A DNA stretch of 64,000 bases, taken from NCBI GenBank assembly GCA_008330645.1, contig VLTN01000052.1, forward strand, positions 1 through 64,000, read 5' to 3'. Under the pieces are notes generated by a model. It was not told where the DNA came from, searched no databases, and saw only the letters and a program-made list of their open reading frames with translations. How positions within the stretch are numbered: position 1 is the first letter of the stretch; the number at the start of each line of letters is the position of its first letter. The stretch comes from Cafeteria roenbergensis (taxonomy: Eukaryota; Sar; Bigyra; Bicosoecida; Cafeteriaceae). Below, in pieces: positions 42,134 to 52,237 of this stretch. A program made the position numbers and the translations under genes.

Positions 42134-44044
42134 ATGGGGGGCTCAGTCGGCAGAGCAGCCCTGCAGCGACTGTTGCAGCCGCGCAGAAGCGCCCTCACAC
42201 AGCACCCCGCGCCCTGGCAACGGCGCAGGGGCCCGCAATCAACTGTACTGTTGCGCCTGGGAATGCGGCAGCGCCTCTCTGTCGGCAGCGCGGCCGGAAC
42301 CGATTCCCGCGCGCAGCAAGCCGCTGGCCCGACTCGTCAGCGCTCGAGAGCGGGCGGCCCCAGCCTTCCAGAGCCCCCGCCAGACGCCATCCACGCTGGA
42401 TATGCCGCCCGCCGCGAGGCAGTGGTGCGCTCCAGGCAACAGGAGGCGGCCTTCGCATCGGAGGCGGTGTTTGGCAGATCCATCCGCCTCCGCACCCTGG
42501 CCACCCGCGGGGCTTCCCTGGTGGCCACCCGGCCGCTGGACGACGCCCCCCTTGAGGCTGCTGCCCGCCACTCGGGGTCCACGCCCGCAGTCGATGCAGA
42601 GGCGGCTGGTCCCGAGGCCAGCGGCGACCCCCCCTGCCTGGAGCTGCTGGTGTTCGACGAGCAGCGCACGCGCGCCGAGTCCGCTCACACAGCGCACTGG
42701 AGACTCCTGCAAAGCCGCAGCGGTGCGGCAGAGCCCCCCTTCCTACTGGGGCCAGTGGCGGAACATCGAGGCCCTGCCACCCAGGGCAGAGCCAGCTCTG
42801 CCGCCCTTGCGCTGTCGCGAGTCGGGGCTGCAACGGCAGGGGGCGATGGCGGCCGCGACGGCTCCGTGAGAGGCCGCCCTCGGCGCCCCAGCGACGCGAC
42901 CGCGCCAGCGGCGGAGGCGTCGGACTCTTCAGAGGCCGGGGGAGCTGCCGCCGACGGCGGCAGCGGCGGCTTCTGGCAGGGTGCGGACGGCGGAGCTGCG
43001 GCGGGTTCTCGCGGCCGGGCCCCGATCATCCCGACGCTGGGGCCTGCGGGGTTGGGGGTGCGCGGAGTGACGGCGCCAGCCGCGGAGTGGGCCCACGCAA
43101 CGGACTTTCACGCCTGCGTTGAGGGGGGCGAGGGCCGCGTGGGCGTGGTCGTAATGCGCTCCGACAGGCCGCCGGGGTGCCGCCTGGCGGTTCACGGGTC
43201 GCGCGGGGCCGTTCCTGGCGCCGGGTGGGCCCCGGCGGGCGGGTTCTTCGCCTGGCAGCTGATTCGGATATGGGTGATGGTGCCGGACGCCTGGTGGGGG
43301 GCGTCAAGCGAGGGACAAGGCGCTCCCAGAATCCTCTCCCCCAGGAGGGCTCTGCCGGGACACTTCGTCGTGGACACGTTCTCTGTGCTGGCAGGGCCGG
43401 GCCCGGGCTGCGAGCCGTTCGAAGTGTGGTACAGCGAGGCAGAGGCTGCAGAGCTGGTAGAATACGCCAAGTGGGACGCAGAGCGCATCCGCCAATGGGA
43501 GGCGTACCACGCCTGGGCGGCAGAGGCTGCGTCGCTCGAACAAGCCACCGGCGAGTCGGGAGCCGGCGCTGCCGACGGCGCTGGTGCGGAGGGGGCTGGC
43601 GCTGCCGACGGCGCTGGTGCGGAGGGGGCTGGCGCTGCCGACGGCGCCGGTGCGGAGGGGGCTGGCGCTGCCGACGGCGCCGGTGCGGAGGGGGGCGAGG
43701 GCATGTGGGGATGGGACGCGCCAGCGCCGTCAGGCCCCGGTGGCGCCGGCGGCGAGGAAGATGCCTGGGCCGGCGGCGCGCCCACGCCCCGCATGCTAGT
43801 GTCCCACCCCATGGCTGGCACCGACAGAACGGGCTGGCGGCCGGCTGTGCGCGGTTTCGCGTTCAGCGCGCCCCTGCCAGGCACGCGCCGGATGGTCGTC
43901 CAGCGGCGTCGCTTGCGCGGGCGGCGAGCGGCGGGGGCAGGGGCATCTGTGGCCGCGCGCGCCGCCGGTGCGGAGTGCACAGTGACCCGCTTCCCGCTCG
44001 GTGCCGAGTGGCGCACCGTTTGCACAATGTTTGTCCTCCCCTAA
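42134..44044 (+). CDS. unrecognised protein, possible mitochondrial presequence
   Basis: Not recognised. 636 residues from ATG 42134; the frame is open upstream but the upstream start would be GTG. The first 50 residues are Arg/Ser/Leu-rich with almost no acidic residues (AALQRLLQPRRSALTQ), consistent with an organelle-targeting presequence. The middle is low-complexity. A region of protein-like composition at about residues 340-470 holds several Trp (EWAHATDFHACVEGGEGRVG; FFAWQLIRIWVMVPDAWWG; FEVWYSEAEAAELVEYAKW). It is followed by four 11-residue Gly/Ala repeats and a basic C-terminus ending EWRTVCTMFVLP. It is divergent from CAMTA with about 150 bp between starts. Confidence 0.65.
   Translation: MGGSVGRAALQRLLQPRRSALTQHPAPWQRRRGPQSTVLLRLGMRQRLSVGSAAGTDSRAQQAAGPTRQRSRAGGPSLPEPPPDAIHAGYAARREAVVRSRQQEAAFASEAVFGRSIRLRTLATRGASLVATRPLDDAPLEAAARHSGSTPAVDAEAAGPEASGDPPCLELLVFDEQRTRAESAHTAHWRLLQSRSGAAEPPFLLGPVAEHRGPATQGRASSAALALSRVGAATAGGDGGRDGSVRGRPRRPSDATAPAAEASDSSEAGGAAADGGSGGFWQGADGGAAAGSRGRAPIIPTLGPAGLGVRGVTAPAAEWAHATDFHACVEGGEGRVGVVVMRSDRPPGCRLAVHGSRGAVPGAGWAPAGGFFAWQLIRIWVMVPDAWWGASSEGQGAPRILSPRRALPGHFVVDTFSVLAGPGPGCEPFEVWYSEAEAAELVEYAKWDAERIRQWEAYHAWAAEAASLEQATGESGAGAADGAGAEGAGAADGAGAEGAGAADGAGAEGAGAADGAGAEGGEGMWGWDAPAPSGPGGAGGEEDAWAGGAPTPRMLVSHPMAGTDRTGWRPAVRGFAFSAPLPGTRRMVVQRRRLRGRRAAGAGASVAARAAGAECTVTRFPLGAEWRTVCTMFVLP
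43564..43695 (+). repeat. 33-bp coding repeat, 4 copies
   Basis: Four tandem near-identical units encoding GAGAADGAGAE; units differ by a few synonymous bases. Confidence 0.9.
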
Positions 44045-44168
44045 GCCGGGCGAGGCGGCCGTTGCGTGTTGTGTGAGGCTTGGGTACGGCGGTGGGAGGC
44101 GTGAATCGCACCGGCGCCAAGCGCTCTCCAGCCACGCAAACGCCGACGCAGACACGCCGGAGAATATA

Positions 44169-47100
44169 TCACCCGCGGTTTCGCATGGCCATCCGCGACA
44201 GCAGCGCCTGTGCGCGGCCGCGAAGGCCGGAAGGGCGGCTGCTGCCAGCCGTGGCAGAGCCGGCACCAGCCGTGGCAGAGCCGGTACTTGCAGTGGCAGA
44301 GCCTGCGCCAGCGGGGACAGGGCTGCGCTGCCCAGCTGCGTCGGCCGGTTCCGCCCTGTCGGGCTCTGCCAGCGCGGACTCCGCGCCGGCCGGGGCCTCG
44401 CGAGGGCTGGCGGCGCTGCTGTCCCCTGCGGGCCGGTCTGGCGCAGCTGTTTCGTCGTCATCGTCCTTTCCAGATCCTTCTGATTGAGCGACGCTTTGGT
44501 TGGGTGTCGCCGGCGGGTCGAACCGCCGACGGAAGACTCGGCCAATGTTCAGCCGAGGGCGCGGGGCCGATGGGGGGCCCTCCGTCGGCGTTTCCGAGAG
44601 GGGGGACCCGGAAGGGGGGGCCCTGCTGGGGCCCGCTGCCGCCGTCAAGATGCCCAGCTTCACTCTCGCTGCCGTGGCTCCACGGGCCCCCCGCCGATGC
44701 GGCGCAGCCACACCTCCAGGGCCCAGAGCCTGCCGTGCGGCTAGTGCAAGCCGCGTGGCTGTCTCCACGTCGGCGTTACTTAGGCCCGACGGCATCATCA
44801 CCATCCCATCAGCGCCGCAGCTGCTGGCGCTCCCGGCACGAGACCTGCCGGCAGACGCTGCCCCGCCTCGCGCCGATCTGTCAGGGCGACGTCCCGGCCC
44901 AATCACAAGCCCGTCATCGCCAACCTCCTCCGGCATGGATGCCACACGCGACCTGCCCCGCGGCGGCGCTCTGCCAGGCTCTGCCCCGGAGGAGGCACGT
45001 GAGTCAATCCGCCCAGGAGACCCGTGTGCGCTCGCAGCCGCCGACCCGACGTCGCGCGCCGCTCGCGCCACGTCCGCCTGCGCCCCGACGGCCGCTGAGC
45101 CCGGCTCGGCCTGGCCCCACGCAGCCTCGCCCCCGCGCTCAGCACGGCACTCGGCCGGCGCGGCCGTCCCAGCGGCCGCCGCCGCCGCCACCAGCGTCGC
45201 GCCGCCGCCGAGAGAGGCGCTGCCGCGACCGCCGTCGCTGCCGCCCGCGTCGGCCAGAGCGTCGGCGGCCCCGCCGCCGCCGCCGCCACCATCAACACCA
45301 TCGTCGCCGTCCTCGTCGTCCTCGTCGTCCTCGTCGCTGGTATCCGACTCAGACTCCCCAAGCAGCCGCATCGGGTCGGCGGCCTGCCCGCTGTGCCAGA
45401 CACACCTGCGCCGTGAAAGCCACATACCGTCGTCAGAGCGGCGCTCACCGGCAGGGTCGATCCTTCCAGCCTGCGGCAGAGCCGACCCCAGCGGGGGGCC
45501 CGTTCGCGACAGGTCCGCCTCCAGCGCCGCGCCCACCACGTCGCCCGGCGGCAGGCGCAGCGCCTCGACAGCCGCCCGTCGTCTGCTGGCCGCAGCCGCG
45601 GCAGCCGCGTAGGCGGGCATGCCCGCTGAGCCGTGGCTCTCGGCGGCGCCAGCCTCGGCTGCGAACTGCTCTGCCAACGCGGCGACGTCGTCAGCTGACA
45701 CAGGAAAGTCGTACGATCGGCGCATCAGCCCCTCCGGCGAGGGCAGCAGCTCTGCCGGCAGGGAGTTGAGCAGCTGCACGGCCTCCCCAAAGTCAGCTGA
45801 CAGCAGCCGCGGACGGGCGGCGTCCAGCACGGCCAGCCCCACCCGCAGCAGCGCCGGCCAGCCCTCCAAGACGAAGAGTGACCACGCTGCATTGACGTGC
45901 TCTACCGGCAGAGCCTGTCCGTTTGCGAAGAGGGTCATTGGCCACCCGGACGCATACATGTCCGGCGTGATTCCGCTGTCGGCGAGGTGGTCGGCGAGCG
46001 GCGCCAAGAACCGCCGAAGAAGCCGGTCCAGGCAGAAGAAGTAAAGTCTGACGCGGGTCAGACCCGGCCGGTACACGTGCCGCATCCCGTAGGCAGGGCG
46101 GTGCAGCAGAGCCGACACCAGCGCCGCCGCGGCCGCCTCGTCTCCCAGCTCCCGCAGGGCCGTCCAAGCGACGAAGTTCAGCCCCTGCGTGTATCCGGTG
46201 GCTCGGTCCACGCACGCGCTCACCAGCAGCACGCGCCTCAGGCTCAGCCGTGCGCCCCACACGGAGGCGCCGGCGGAGCCTGGCCTGTAGGCAGAGCCGT
46301 TGCACGCCGCGGCGCCGGCTCTGCCAGCAGCGGCGACGGAGCCCCGGCCCCCTGAGCCCGCCTCCTCGCCGACGTCGGCCTCCTCGTCCTTTCCGCCCCC
46401 GCCGACGTCGTCCCTGCTTCCGCCCACTTCCCCGCCGTCAGCGCTGGCTCTGCTGGACCCATCAGCCGCCGCAGACCCACCGTCCGCCCCTGCCCGCAGA
46501 GCCGGCGAAGTGGACTCCACTTCGTCGCCCTTGGACCCTTCCTCCGAGGCAGGATTGCCAAGGTGCCGGAATGACGACGCCCGGCCCGACTCTGCCAGCT
46601 TGCGGTGGAGGCGCGCCAGGGCACGCTCCCGGGCCGCCGACGCGGGGGCCGCTGCGGCGGCGGGGGGGGCGGCGTGACCGGCCACTGCGGCGACGGGGGG
46701 GGCGGCGTGACCGGCCACTGCGGAGGCGGGGGGGGCGGCGTGACCGGCCACTGCGGCGACGGTGGCGGGCGACACTGCTGCCGTGTCGGAGTGCAGGGCC
46801 ACGTCTTGAACTTGCTCTGCAACCAGCTCTGCCACTTCGACGTCAATGGCGGCAGTGACATCTGCGCTCGCAGGCGCCTTGGCCGCCGCCGCCGCCGCCG
46901 CCGAGGAGGAGGAGGAGGAGGAGGAGGAGGAGGAGGAGGAGGAGGTGTCAGTGGCAGCGTCAGCAGGCGATGGCTCGTCTGTCGTTCTCTGGGCGTGACC
47001 GCGGCCAGGGTCCCCGTCAGTCGCTGCGCCCTCGCGGCGGCGCCGCCTCCCTGCCGCGCCGCCGACAGAGCCGCCGTCGGCCCCGAACGTGCGCGCGATG

Positions 47101-49433
47101 TCCGCATCCACCTGGGCAAACGGCGGTTCCCACGGCAGAGCCGCCCCTACAGACGTCAACTCCTGCCCTGCGCCGGTCAGGGCTGAGTCAGCTGTCGCAG
47201 CAGAGCTCGACGGGGCGAGGGCCTCGCCACGCGATGGCGAGACCGACGACGTCGGCGGCGCAGGGGCCTGTCCGGTGCCGCCACCGCGTCTGCGGCGGCG
47301 GAGGTGGGCAGCGCCGCGTCGCGCGAGGCGCGTGATGGCGCGGGCTCGAACAGGCATGCCCAGCGGCGCAGTGCCCCAGGCAGCGGCGGCGGCGTCCGCA
47401 GCTGAACTGCCCTGAGTGCCCGCGCCGAGGCTGGTTCCGGCCCGTGGCCTGTCGACGCCCGTGGCGGTTGCTGGGAGGACAATGCATGCCTCGCTCCTGG
47501 CCCAGTCATCCGCCCATCGCCCGTAGGTCACCGAGGCGGCAGCCTCTGCCACCACTGACCTCGCAGCTGCTGCCAGAGCTGCCTCAGCTCTGCTCACCGG
47601 CTCTTCTGCCTCGCGCCGCAGCAGGTTCAACTTCAAGTAGAGATCTGTCTCACGGATGGAGAGACGTCTCAGCTGCGCCTCCCACTCAGCCACCTCCACG
47701 CTGCCACTGCCGCTGCCGCAAACAGTGCCGCCGCCACCGCCGCCGCCGCCGCCGCCACTGCCACTGCCGCCAGCGCTGGCAGCGCCAGTCCGGTCAGCGA
47801 CTGTAGATGGCCCGCTGACCACGAAACCGCTTCCCATCGCCGAATGCGAGGGCTTACCGCGAGCACTTGCTCGACCACTCGTACCGCTCGAAGCGGCTCT
47901 GCCGGCAGAGCCGGATGCAACTAGCCCAGGCGCCGACTCCGTGCCAGCACCACTGCCGCCGCCGCCGCCGCCACCGCCGCCGCCCCCGCCGCCACCACCG
48001 CCGCCGCCGCGTCCGGACACGGCTTGGGAAACCATAGCGCTGCTGCCAGCCGCCTGGGCGCCGGCGGGCGACCCGTCAGGGTTCATCGACACAGCGGCAG
48101 TGTGCCCGTGGGCGCGTTCGAGGAGGCGCCTCTGCTCGCGTCGAACGGCTGCCAGTGCGGAGGCGGCGCCGCGCCACTCGGCCACGGCAGGGGCGGCGCG
48201 CTCGCAGGCCGCCACCGCCCGCAGGGTGTCAGCGTACCAGCGGGGCAGGCCTGCCGGGGCCGTGCTCAGCATCGCGACGGCGGCGGCCTCCGCCGATCGG
48301 CGGAATATTCCGCCGCCGCCGCCGTCGTCGGCAGTGCCCACGCGCCGGCCCTGCGTGGCTATGTCCATGAGACGGTCCGGGGAGGGGGCGTCCGGCCTCA
48401 TCCAGCGCCCCGACGGCCGCGGCGGGGGCCGCAGCAGCGCCGACGTCGCCGACCACGCTTCTGGCAGGGCCAGCCGCGCCCGCCGGTGGATGCACACTGG
48501 CGCCCCGGACGGCAGCATCCGCGCGGAGCGCCCCACCGCCGCAGGCCGAGAGGCCTCCGCGGGGCCCTCCGAACGAAGTGGCTCTGCCAGAAGCGGCCCC
48601 GCAGATCCGAGCGCCACCAGCCGCCACAGCCGGCCGTGCCAGCGGCCCCGGATCGAGCCAGCACGGGCGGCAGACCGCCACACCATCAGGTCTGGCCTGC
48701 CCGGCAGAGCCGCCCACTCCTTGCAAACCAGGCGAAACCGCTGCCACTCATCAGGCCCGGCCGCGGCCCAGACGCGCGAAAGCAGCTCGGGTGACCGCAG
48801 CGGATGCCACGGTGATGGACGCCTGACCGGTCCCGAAGCGTCTGAGCCGCGGCCCCCACCCGCAGCGCCACCATACGCTGCGGGGCCCTCGCCGGCGGAG
48901 GGAGGGGGCTTGCGATCGACGAACAGGCAGCGACCAGACAAGCGCACTGCCCGGCGCAGCGCCCTGTGGTGGCGGGCGCGGGCATACGCGTTGCGGGGGG
49001 CCTGCCCGCCGGCCAGAGCAGCGCCGGGAGGCTCGCCCTCTGCAACGTCACCGCGCTCCTGGTCGTCACGGTGGCCGTGCAACGACGCAATGCTGGCAGC
49101 GGCGGCCGCCGGCCGACCACCGCCCCTGCCGCCGCCTCGAGCGGGCTTGACCATGTCCAGGAACGACCCTCGGCCAGACGCGACGGCGCTTGGCTGGGAT
49201 GCGGGAGCGGCTGCCGTCTCAGGGGCGTCTGCCGCGCCGCGGCGCATGCGGCTGAACCAGTTGGCCCTGGCAGCCGTCTCGGCATCCGATAGAGCGGCCT
49301 TGAGCCGGGTGTTCTCCCGTTCGGCCATTGACAGGCGTCTGTGCATTGATGCTGCCTCCTGAGACGCCGTGGCGAGCTGCACTTTCGCGAGGGTGAGCTC
49401 ATTCTCCAGCTCCTGCACAGTGGCGAAGCTCAT
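44169..49433 (-). CDS. TBC-domain Rab GTPase-activating protein with split domain
   Basis: Single open frame of 1,754 residues from ATG 49433. The N-terminus is a coiled coil at about 5-60 (VQELENELTLAKVQLATASQ). TBC landmarks appear in order but far apart: RGRWHGRLW near residue 261; the arginine-finger motif as VDADIARTF near 778; the glutamine-finger motif as GYTQGLNFV near 1081; then DMYASGWPMTLFANG and helices to about 1230. TBC domains normally span about 200 residues and use these Arg and Gln fingers to speed GTP hydrolysis by Rabs. Here both catalytic residues are present but are separated by about 300 residues of Ser-, Ala- and Gly-rich sequence, with another insertion of about 500 before. 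The C-terminus is disordered. No intron is needed, though in-frame introns within the insertions cannot be ruled out. Confidence 0.8.
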   Translation of the reverse strand: MSFATVQELENELTLAKVQLATASQEAASMHRRLSMAERENTRLKAALSDAETAARANWFSRMRRGAADAPETAAAPASQPSAVASGRGSFLDMVKPARGGGRGGGRPAAAAASIASLHGHRDDQERGDVAEGEPPGAALAGGQAPRNAYARARHHRALRRAVRLSGRCLFVDRKPPPSAGEGPAAYGGAAGGGRGSDASGPVRRPSPWHPLRSPELLSRVWAAAGPDEWQRFRLVCKEWAALPGRPDLMVWRSAARAGSIRGRWHGRLWRLVALGSAGPLLAEPLRSEGPAEASRPAAVGRSARMLPSGAPVCIHRRARLALPEAWSATSALLRPPPRPSGRWMRPDAPSPDRLMDIATQGRRVGTADDGGGGGIFRRSAEAAAVAMLSTAPAGLPRWYADTLRAVAACERAAPAVAEWRGAASALAAVRREQRRLLERAHGHTAAVSMNPDGSPAGAQAAGSSAMVSQAVSGRGGGGGGGGGGGGGGGGGGSGAGTESAPGLVASGSAGRAASSGTSGRASARGKPSHSAMGSGFVVSGPSTVADRTGAASAGGSGSGGGGGGGGGGTVCGSGSGSVEVAEWEAQLRRLSIRETDLYLKLNLLRREAEEPVSRAEAALAAAARSVVAEAAASVTYGRWADDWARSEACIVLPATATGVDRPRAGTSLGAGTQGSSAADAAAAAWGTAPLGMPVRARAITRLARRGAAHLRRRRRGGGTGQAPAPPTSSVSPSRGEALAPSSSAATADSALTGAGQELTSVGAALPWEPPFAQVDADIARTFGADGGSVGGAAGRRRRREGAATDGDPGRGHAQRTTDEPSPADAATDTSSSSSSSSSSSSSSAAAAAAAKAPASADVTAAIDVEVAELVAEQVQDVALHSDTAAVSPATVAAVAGHAAPPASAVAGHAAPPVAAVAGHAAPPAAAAAPASAARERALARLHRKLAESGRASSFRHLGNPASEEGSKGDEVESTSPALRAGADGGSAAADGSSRASADGGEVGGSRDDVGGGGKDEEADVGEEAGSGGRGSVAAAGRAGAAACNGSAYRPGSAGASVWGARLSLRRVLLVSACVDRATGYTQGLNFVAWTALRELGDEAAAAALVSALLHRPAYGMRHVYRPGLTRVRLYFFCLDRLLRRFLAPLADHLADSGITPDMYASGWPMTLFANGQALPVEHVNAAWSLFVLEGWPALLRVGLAVLDAARPRLLSADFGEAVQLLNSLPAELLPSPEGLMRRSYDFPVSADDVAALAEQFAAEAGAAESHGSAGMPAYAAAAAAASRRRAAVEALRLPPGDVVGAALEADLSRTGPPLGSALPQAGRIDPAGERRSDDGMWLSRRRCVWHSGQAADPMRLLGESESDTSDEDDEDDEDGDDGVDGGGGGGGAADALADAGGSDGGRGSASLGGGATLVAAAAAAGTAAPAECRAERGGEAAWGQAEPGSAAVGAQADVARAARDVGSAAASAHGSPGRIDSRASSGAEPGRAPPRGRSRVASMPEEVGDDGLVIGPGRRPDRSARGGAASAGRSRAGSASSCGADGMVMMPSGLSNADVETATRLALAARQALGPGGVAAPHRRGARGATAARVKLGILTAAAGPSRAPPSGSPLSETPTEGPPSAPRPRLNIGRVFRRRFDPPATPNQSVAQSEGSGKDDDDETAAPDRPAGDSSAASPREAPAGAESALAEPDRAEPADAAGQRSPVPAGAGSATASTGSATAGAGSATAGSSRPSGLRGRAQALLSRMAMRNRG

Positions 49434-50166
49434 GGAGGCAACCCCCCCCCGCTGCGCCTTGGACGGAGCTTCAGCGGGCCCGCGCAGACCAGCAGGCAGT
49501 ACACCGAAGTCCCCTGCCAGCAAGCGCTGGCGCACACGGCGCTGGTGCGCCTAAGCGTGGCGCGGGTGGGGGCGAGCTGCGGCGACAAGGATAGTTTGGG
49601 CAACCGCCCGGGCTCTGCCGCCGCCACGGCTCGCAGGCGCACTGGCAGGATGGCCCACGAACAGTCTTGGGGCGGGCCCTTGGTCGAGCTGTGCGGTAGA
49701 CGCCGCAGGGTCATTGTGGCTTCGTCGGCTCGTTGGCCGTGGCGCGGGCGCGGATCGGCCGGCCGTCAGCCGTGTCGTGCACGAGCGGATGGCGGTCAAC
49801 TGTTGCAAAAGCGACTCAGCGCGCTGGCGCGCGGTTGCAACACACGCAAGCGCCGGCTCGGTCACGCAAGCTGCCATCTCAACGCTCAAGTGCCTACTGC
49901 GCATCAAACGGCCGACTAGCACTGCCAATGCGGCCCGGGTGCGCTTCGGGCGCGTCGCCTCTCGCGAATTTGGGCCTCGGCTGAGCCTTCGCGCAAGCCG
50001 AAGGGGCTCAATGGGGCCCCTGGTCCAGGCGATTGTTGGCCCAAGCGGGGGCGGGCGGGGGTGGCGTGACCCGCCTGCTGGCTGGCGCGCCGGCGCGCTG
50101 GGCGGCCGCCCGCTTTCACGCGTCGCGGCCGCTGCCTGCAGCCTCCCGGTTCCGCTCCCACGCCAC
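49434..50166. other. intergenic region upstream of the TBC gene
   Basis: 733 bp between the TBC start and the 3' end of the kinase gene, both on the minus strand. Frames here are open only because of base composition. It presumably holds the TBC promoter; no motif stands out. Confidence 0.5.
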
Positions 50167-51939
50167 CTACACAACCGCCCCTTGCCCCAGCGAGCCGAGC
50201 AGCGCCTCAATGTTGTCCGTGTCCACGGAGAGGTGCGCTGCGGGGCCCGCCTCCGCAGCCGCCTCGGCGTCGCTCATCGCAGGCACCGGGCTGAGTCGAT
50301 CGCGTGCCACCCTTGCCTCACCGGCTCTGCCAATTCTTGACCCGGCAGAGCCCCCGTCGCGGTCGAAGCCGGGCCCGTCAAACAGCCTGGAGCGCAGGCC
50401 GCCGCCGCCGGGCGGCCCCACTGGCGACACCCCCACCCCCAGCTCTCGCGCCATGGCGATCACATCGGCGGAGGCGTCGTCCGCTAGCAGGCGGGACGGC
50501 CGCCCGCCCCCGGCTCCACCCCCGGGCGACGAGGCGGCGGATGCGGCCGCTGCGGCGGGCGCCGCGGCGGCGAGGGCTAGCCCGCTCGAGTGGGACCCCG
50601 TGGCGGAGGTCTGAGAGACGCGTCTCGAGCCCTGCCCGATGCCGGAGGCTCGACCGTCGCTTTGGCCTCGGTTCATCCCGGGCTGGCGGCTGGTGCCCGC
50701 CGCCCCGGATGCCGCCGCGGCTGCTGTCGCGAGGGCTCTGCCGTGTTCCTCCACTTCGCTGCGGGGGCGGGTCTGCGGCACTGAGGAGGCTCTGCCGTGA
50801 GCACCGGCTCTGCCCGTGAAGGACCCCGCCCGTCCGTCCTGACGTTGGGCCTGCTTTGGCCAGTGCGGCTCCGTCGACCAGCCGCCGGTGCCGCCGCGGT
50901 GGTGGCTGTGCCTGGGGCCCCCGCCGCCGCCGCCGCCGCCGCCGCCGCCGACACCTCCTCCAACCCCAGCCGCCGCCGCCGCCGCCGCTGCGCCGGTCGG
51001 TGTTGAAGTTGGGGTCGGGAATGCCTTTGCGGTTTCGTCGTCGTCAGGCACGGCCGAGGCGGGCATGCCGGCGAACCATTCCGAAGCCAGCGCGGCGGCG
51101 GCGGTGGCGCGGCGCTGCGGGTTGATGGCGAGCAGTTCCGTGAGCAGGAGCTTCGCGGCTGGGCTGGCGTCCGGGGCCAGGGAGGCCGCGCCGAGGCCCG
51201 AGCCGCGGGGGAGGGTGAGGCCCTGCGCCGCCATGAGGCGGGCGCCCTCGCTCCAGCTGTCGTGTGCCGGGGGCCCGACGACGTCCATTATGAGGTAGAG
51301 CTGGTTGACCTCGCTGGTGCCCGGGAACACGGGGCGGCCTAGCAGCAGCTCCGCCATGACCACCCCCGCCGCCCACATGTCCGCCGGGCTGTTGTAGTGC
51401 CGGGAGCGCAGCAGGATCTCGGGAGAGCGGTACCAGCGCGTGGAAACGTACTCTGTGTAGGGGGGCCGCGACCGGACCTCACGCGCCTGCCCCAGGTCGC
51501 AGATCTTGATGTCCACCGCGTCAAGCGACTCCCCGGCGCACAGCAGGTTCTCGGGCTTGAGGTCCCGGTGGAAGAACCCGTGCCGGTGCATGTGGTGGAG
51601 CCCCTGCAACAGCTGCCACATGACCCGCCGCACCGTGGGCTCAGGGACCGGGCCCTTGTGCGCGCGCATCAGCCGCAAGAGGTCGTTGGGAAGGTACTCG
51701 AACACGAAGTTGAGGCACTTGTTCTCCAGAATGAGCTGGCGCAGCCGGACGATGTGCGGGTGTTTCGGGATTTTGGTCAACGACGCCACCTCTCGGAGGC
51801 TCAGACACTCCTTCCACGACGCAAACGCCTGCTTGATCCGCTTGATGGCCACCTTCTCCCCCTTGTGCGTGTCCGTGGCCTCGTACACAACCCCAAAGGT
51901 GCCGCCTCCGATTTCCCGAAGGTCGCTGTACCGGTTCAT
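50167..51939 (-). CDS. MAK/MOK-type (RCK) protein kinase
   Basis: 590 residues, single exon, ATG 51939. The kinase domain fills about residues 1-290: GGGTFG at 11-16, VAIK lysine at 33, HRDLKPEN, KICDLGQAR where DFG is replaced by DLG, and an activation loop PPYTEYVSTRWYRSPE with the TEY dual-phosphorylation site. RSRHYNSPADMWAAGVVMAELLLGRPVFPG follows, wording close to the MAK/ICK/MOK family, which controls flagellar length and intraflagellar transport in several eukaryotes. The C-terminal 300 residues are disordered, with poly-Gly and poly-Ala tracts. A role at the flagellum is inferred from the family. Divergent from the J-protein with about 300 bp between starts. Confidence 0.88.
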   Translation of the reverse strand: MNRYSDLREIGGGTFGVVYEATDTHKGEKVAIKRIKQAFASWKECLSLREVASLTKIPKHPHIVRLRQLILENKCLNFVFEYLPNDLLRLMRAHKGPVPEPTVRRVMWQLLQGLHHMHRHGFFHRDLKPENLLCAGESLDAVDIKICDLGQAREVRSRPPYTEYVSTRWYRSPEILLRSRHYNSPADMWAAGVVMAELLLGRPVFPGTSEVNQLYLIMDVVGPPAHDSWSEGARLMAAQGLTLPRGSGLGAASLAPDASPAAKLLLTELLAINPQRRATAAAALASEWFAGMPASAVPDDDETAKAFPTPTSTPTGAAAAAAAAGVGGGVGGGGGGGGGGGPRHSHHRGGTGGWSTEPHWPKQAQRQDGRAGSFTGRAGAHGRASSVPQTRPRSEVEEHGRALATAAAAASGAAGTSRQPGMNRGQSDGRASGIGQGSRRVSQTSATGSHSSGLALAAAAPAAAAASAASSPGGGAGGGRPSRLLADDASADVIAMARELGVGVSPVGPPGGGGLRSRLFDGPGFDRDGGSAGSRIGRAGEARVARDRLSPVPAMSDAEAAAEAGPAAHLSVDTDNIEALLGSLGQGAVV

Positions 51940-52237
51940 CGCCGGCAACGCCAGCCCCGAGGCGCGCCAAGCCTTGGCCGCCGAGACCGCCGCGCGCGCG
52001 CCTCGCCCAGAAGGAAAGCGGTGCTTGCGGTGCTAGCTCGGCCCGGCGCAGCCTCTCCACCGAAGCGCGGGGCGCGAGTGGGCGCCCTCCGCTGCGCCAG
52101 CGGGTGCTTCCGCGCCAGCGGCTCTGCAGACCAGGCCCGGCAGCTGGGCGCGGGCGGAAAGGCCACGTTGCGAGAGTGGACGGCCGGGGCGACCCGCCCG
52201 GGCGTTTGTTCTACTGTGTGTGTGCGCTTGGGGTGCG

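Noticed and set aside
49714-50340. 208-codon + strand frame between the TBC and kinase genes
   Set aside because: Composition matches translated spacer and its end overlaps the kinase coding region in antisense; no domain.
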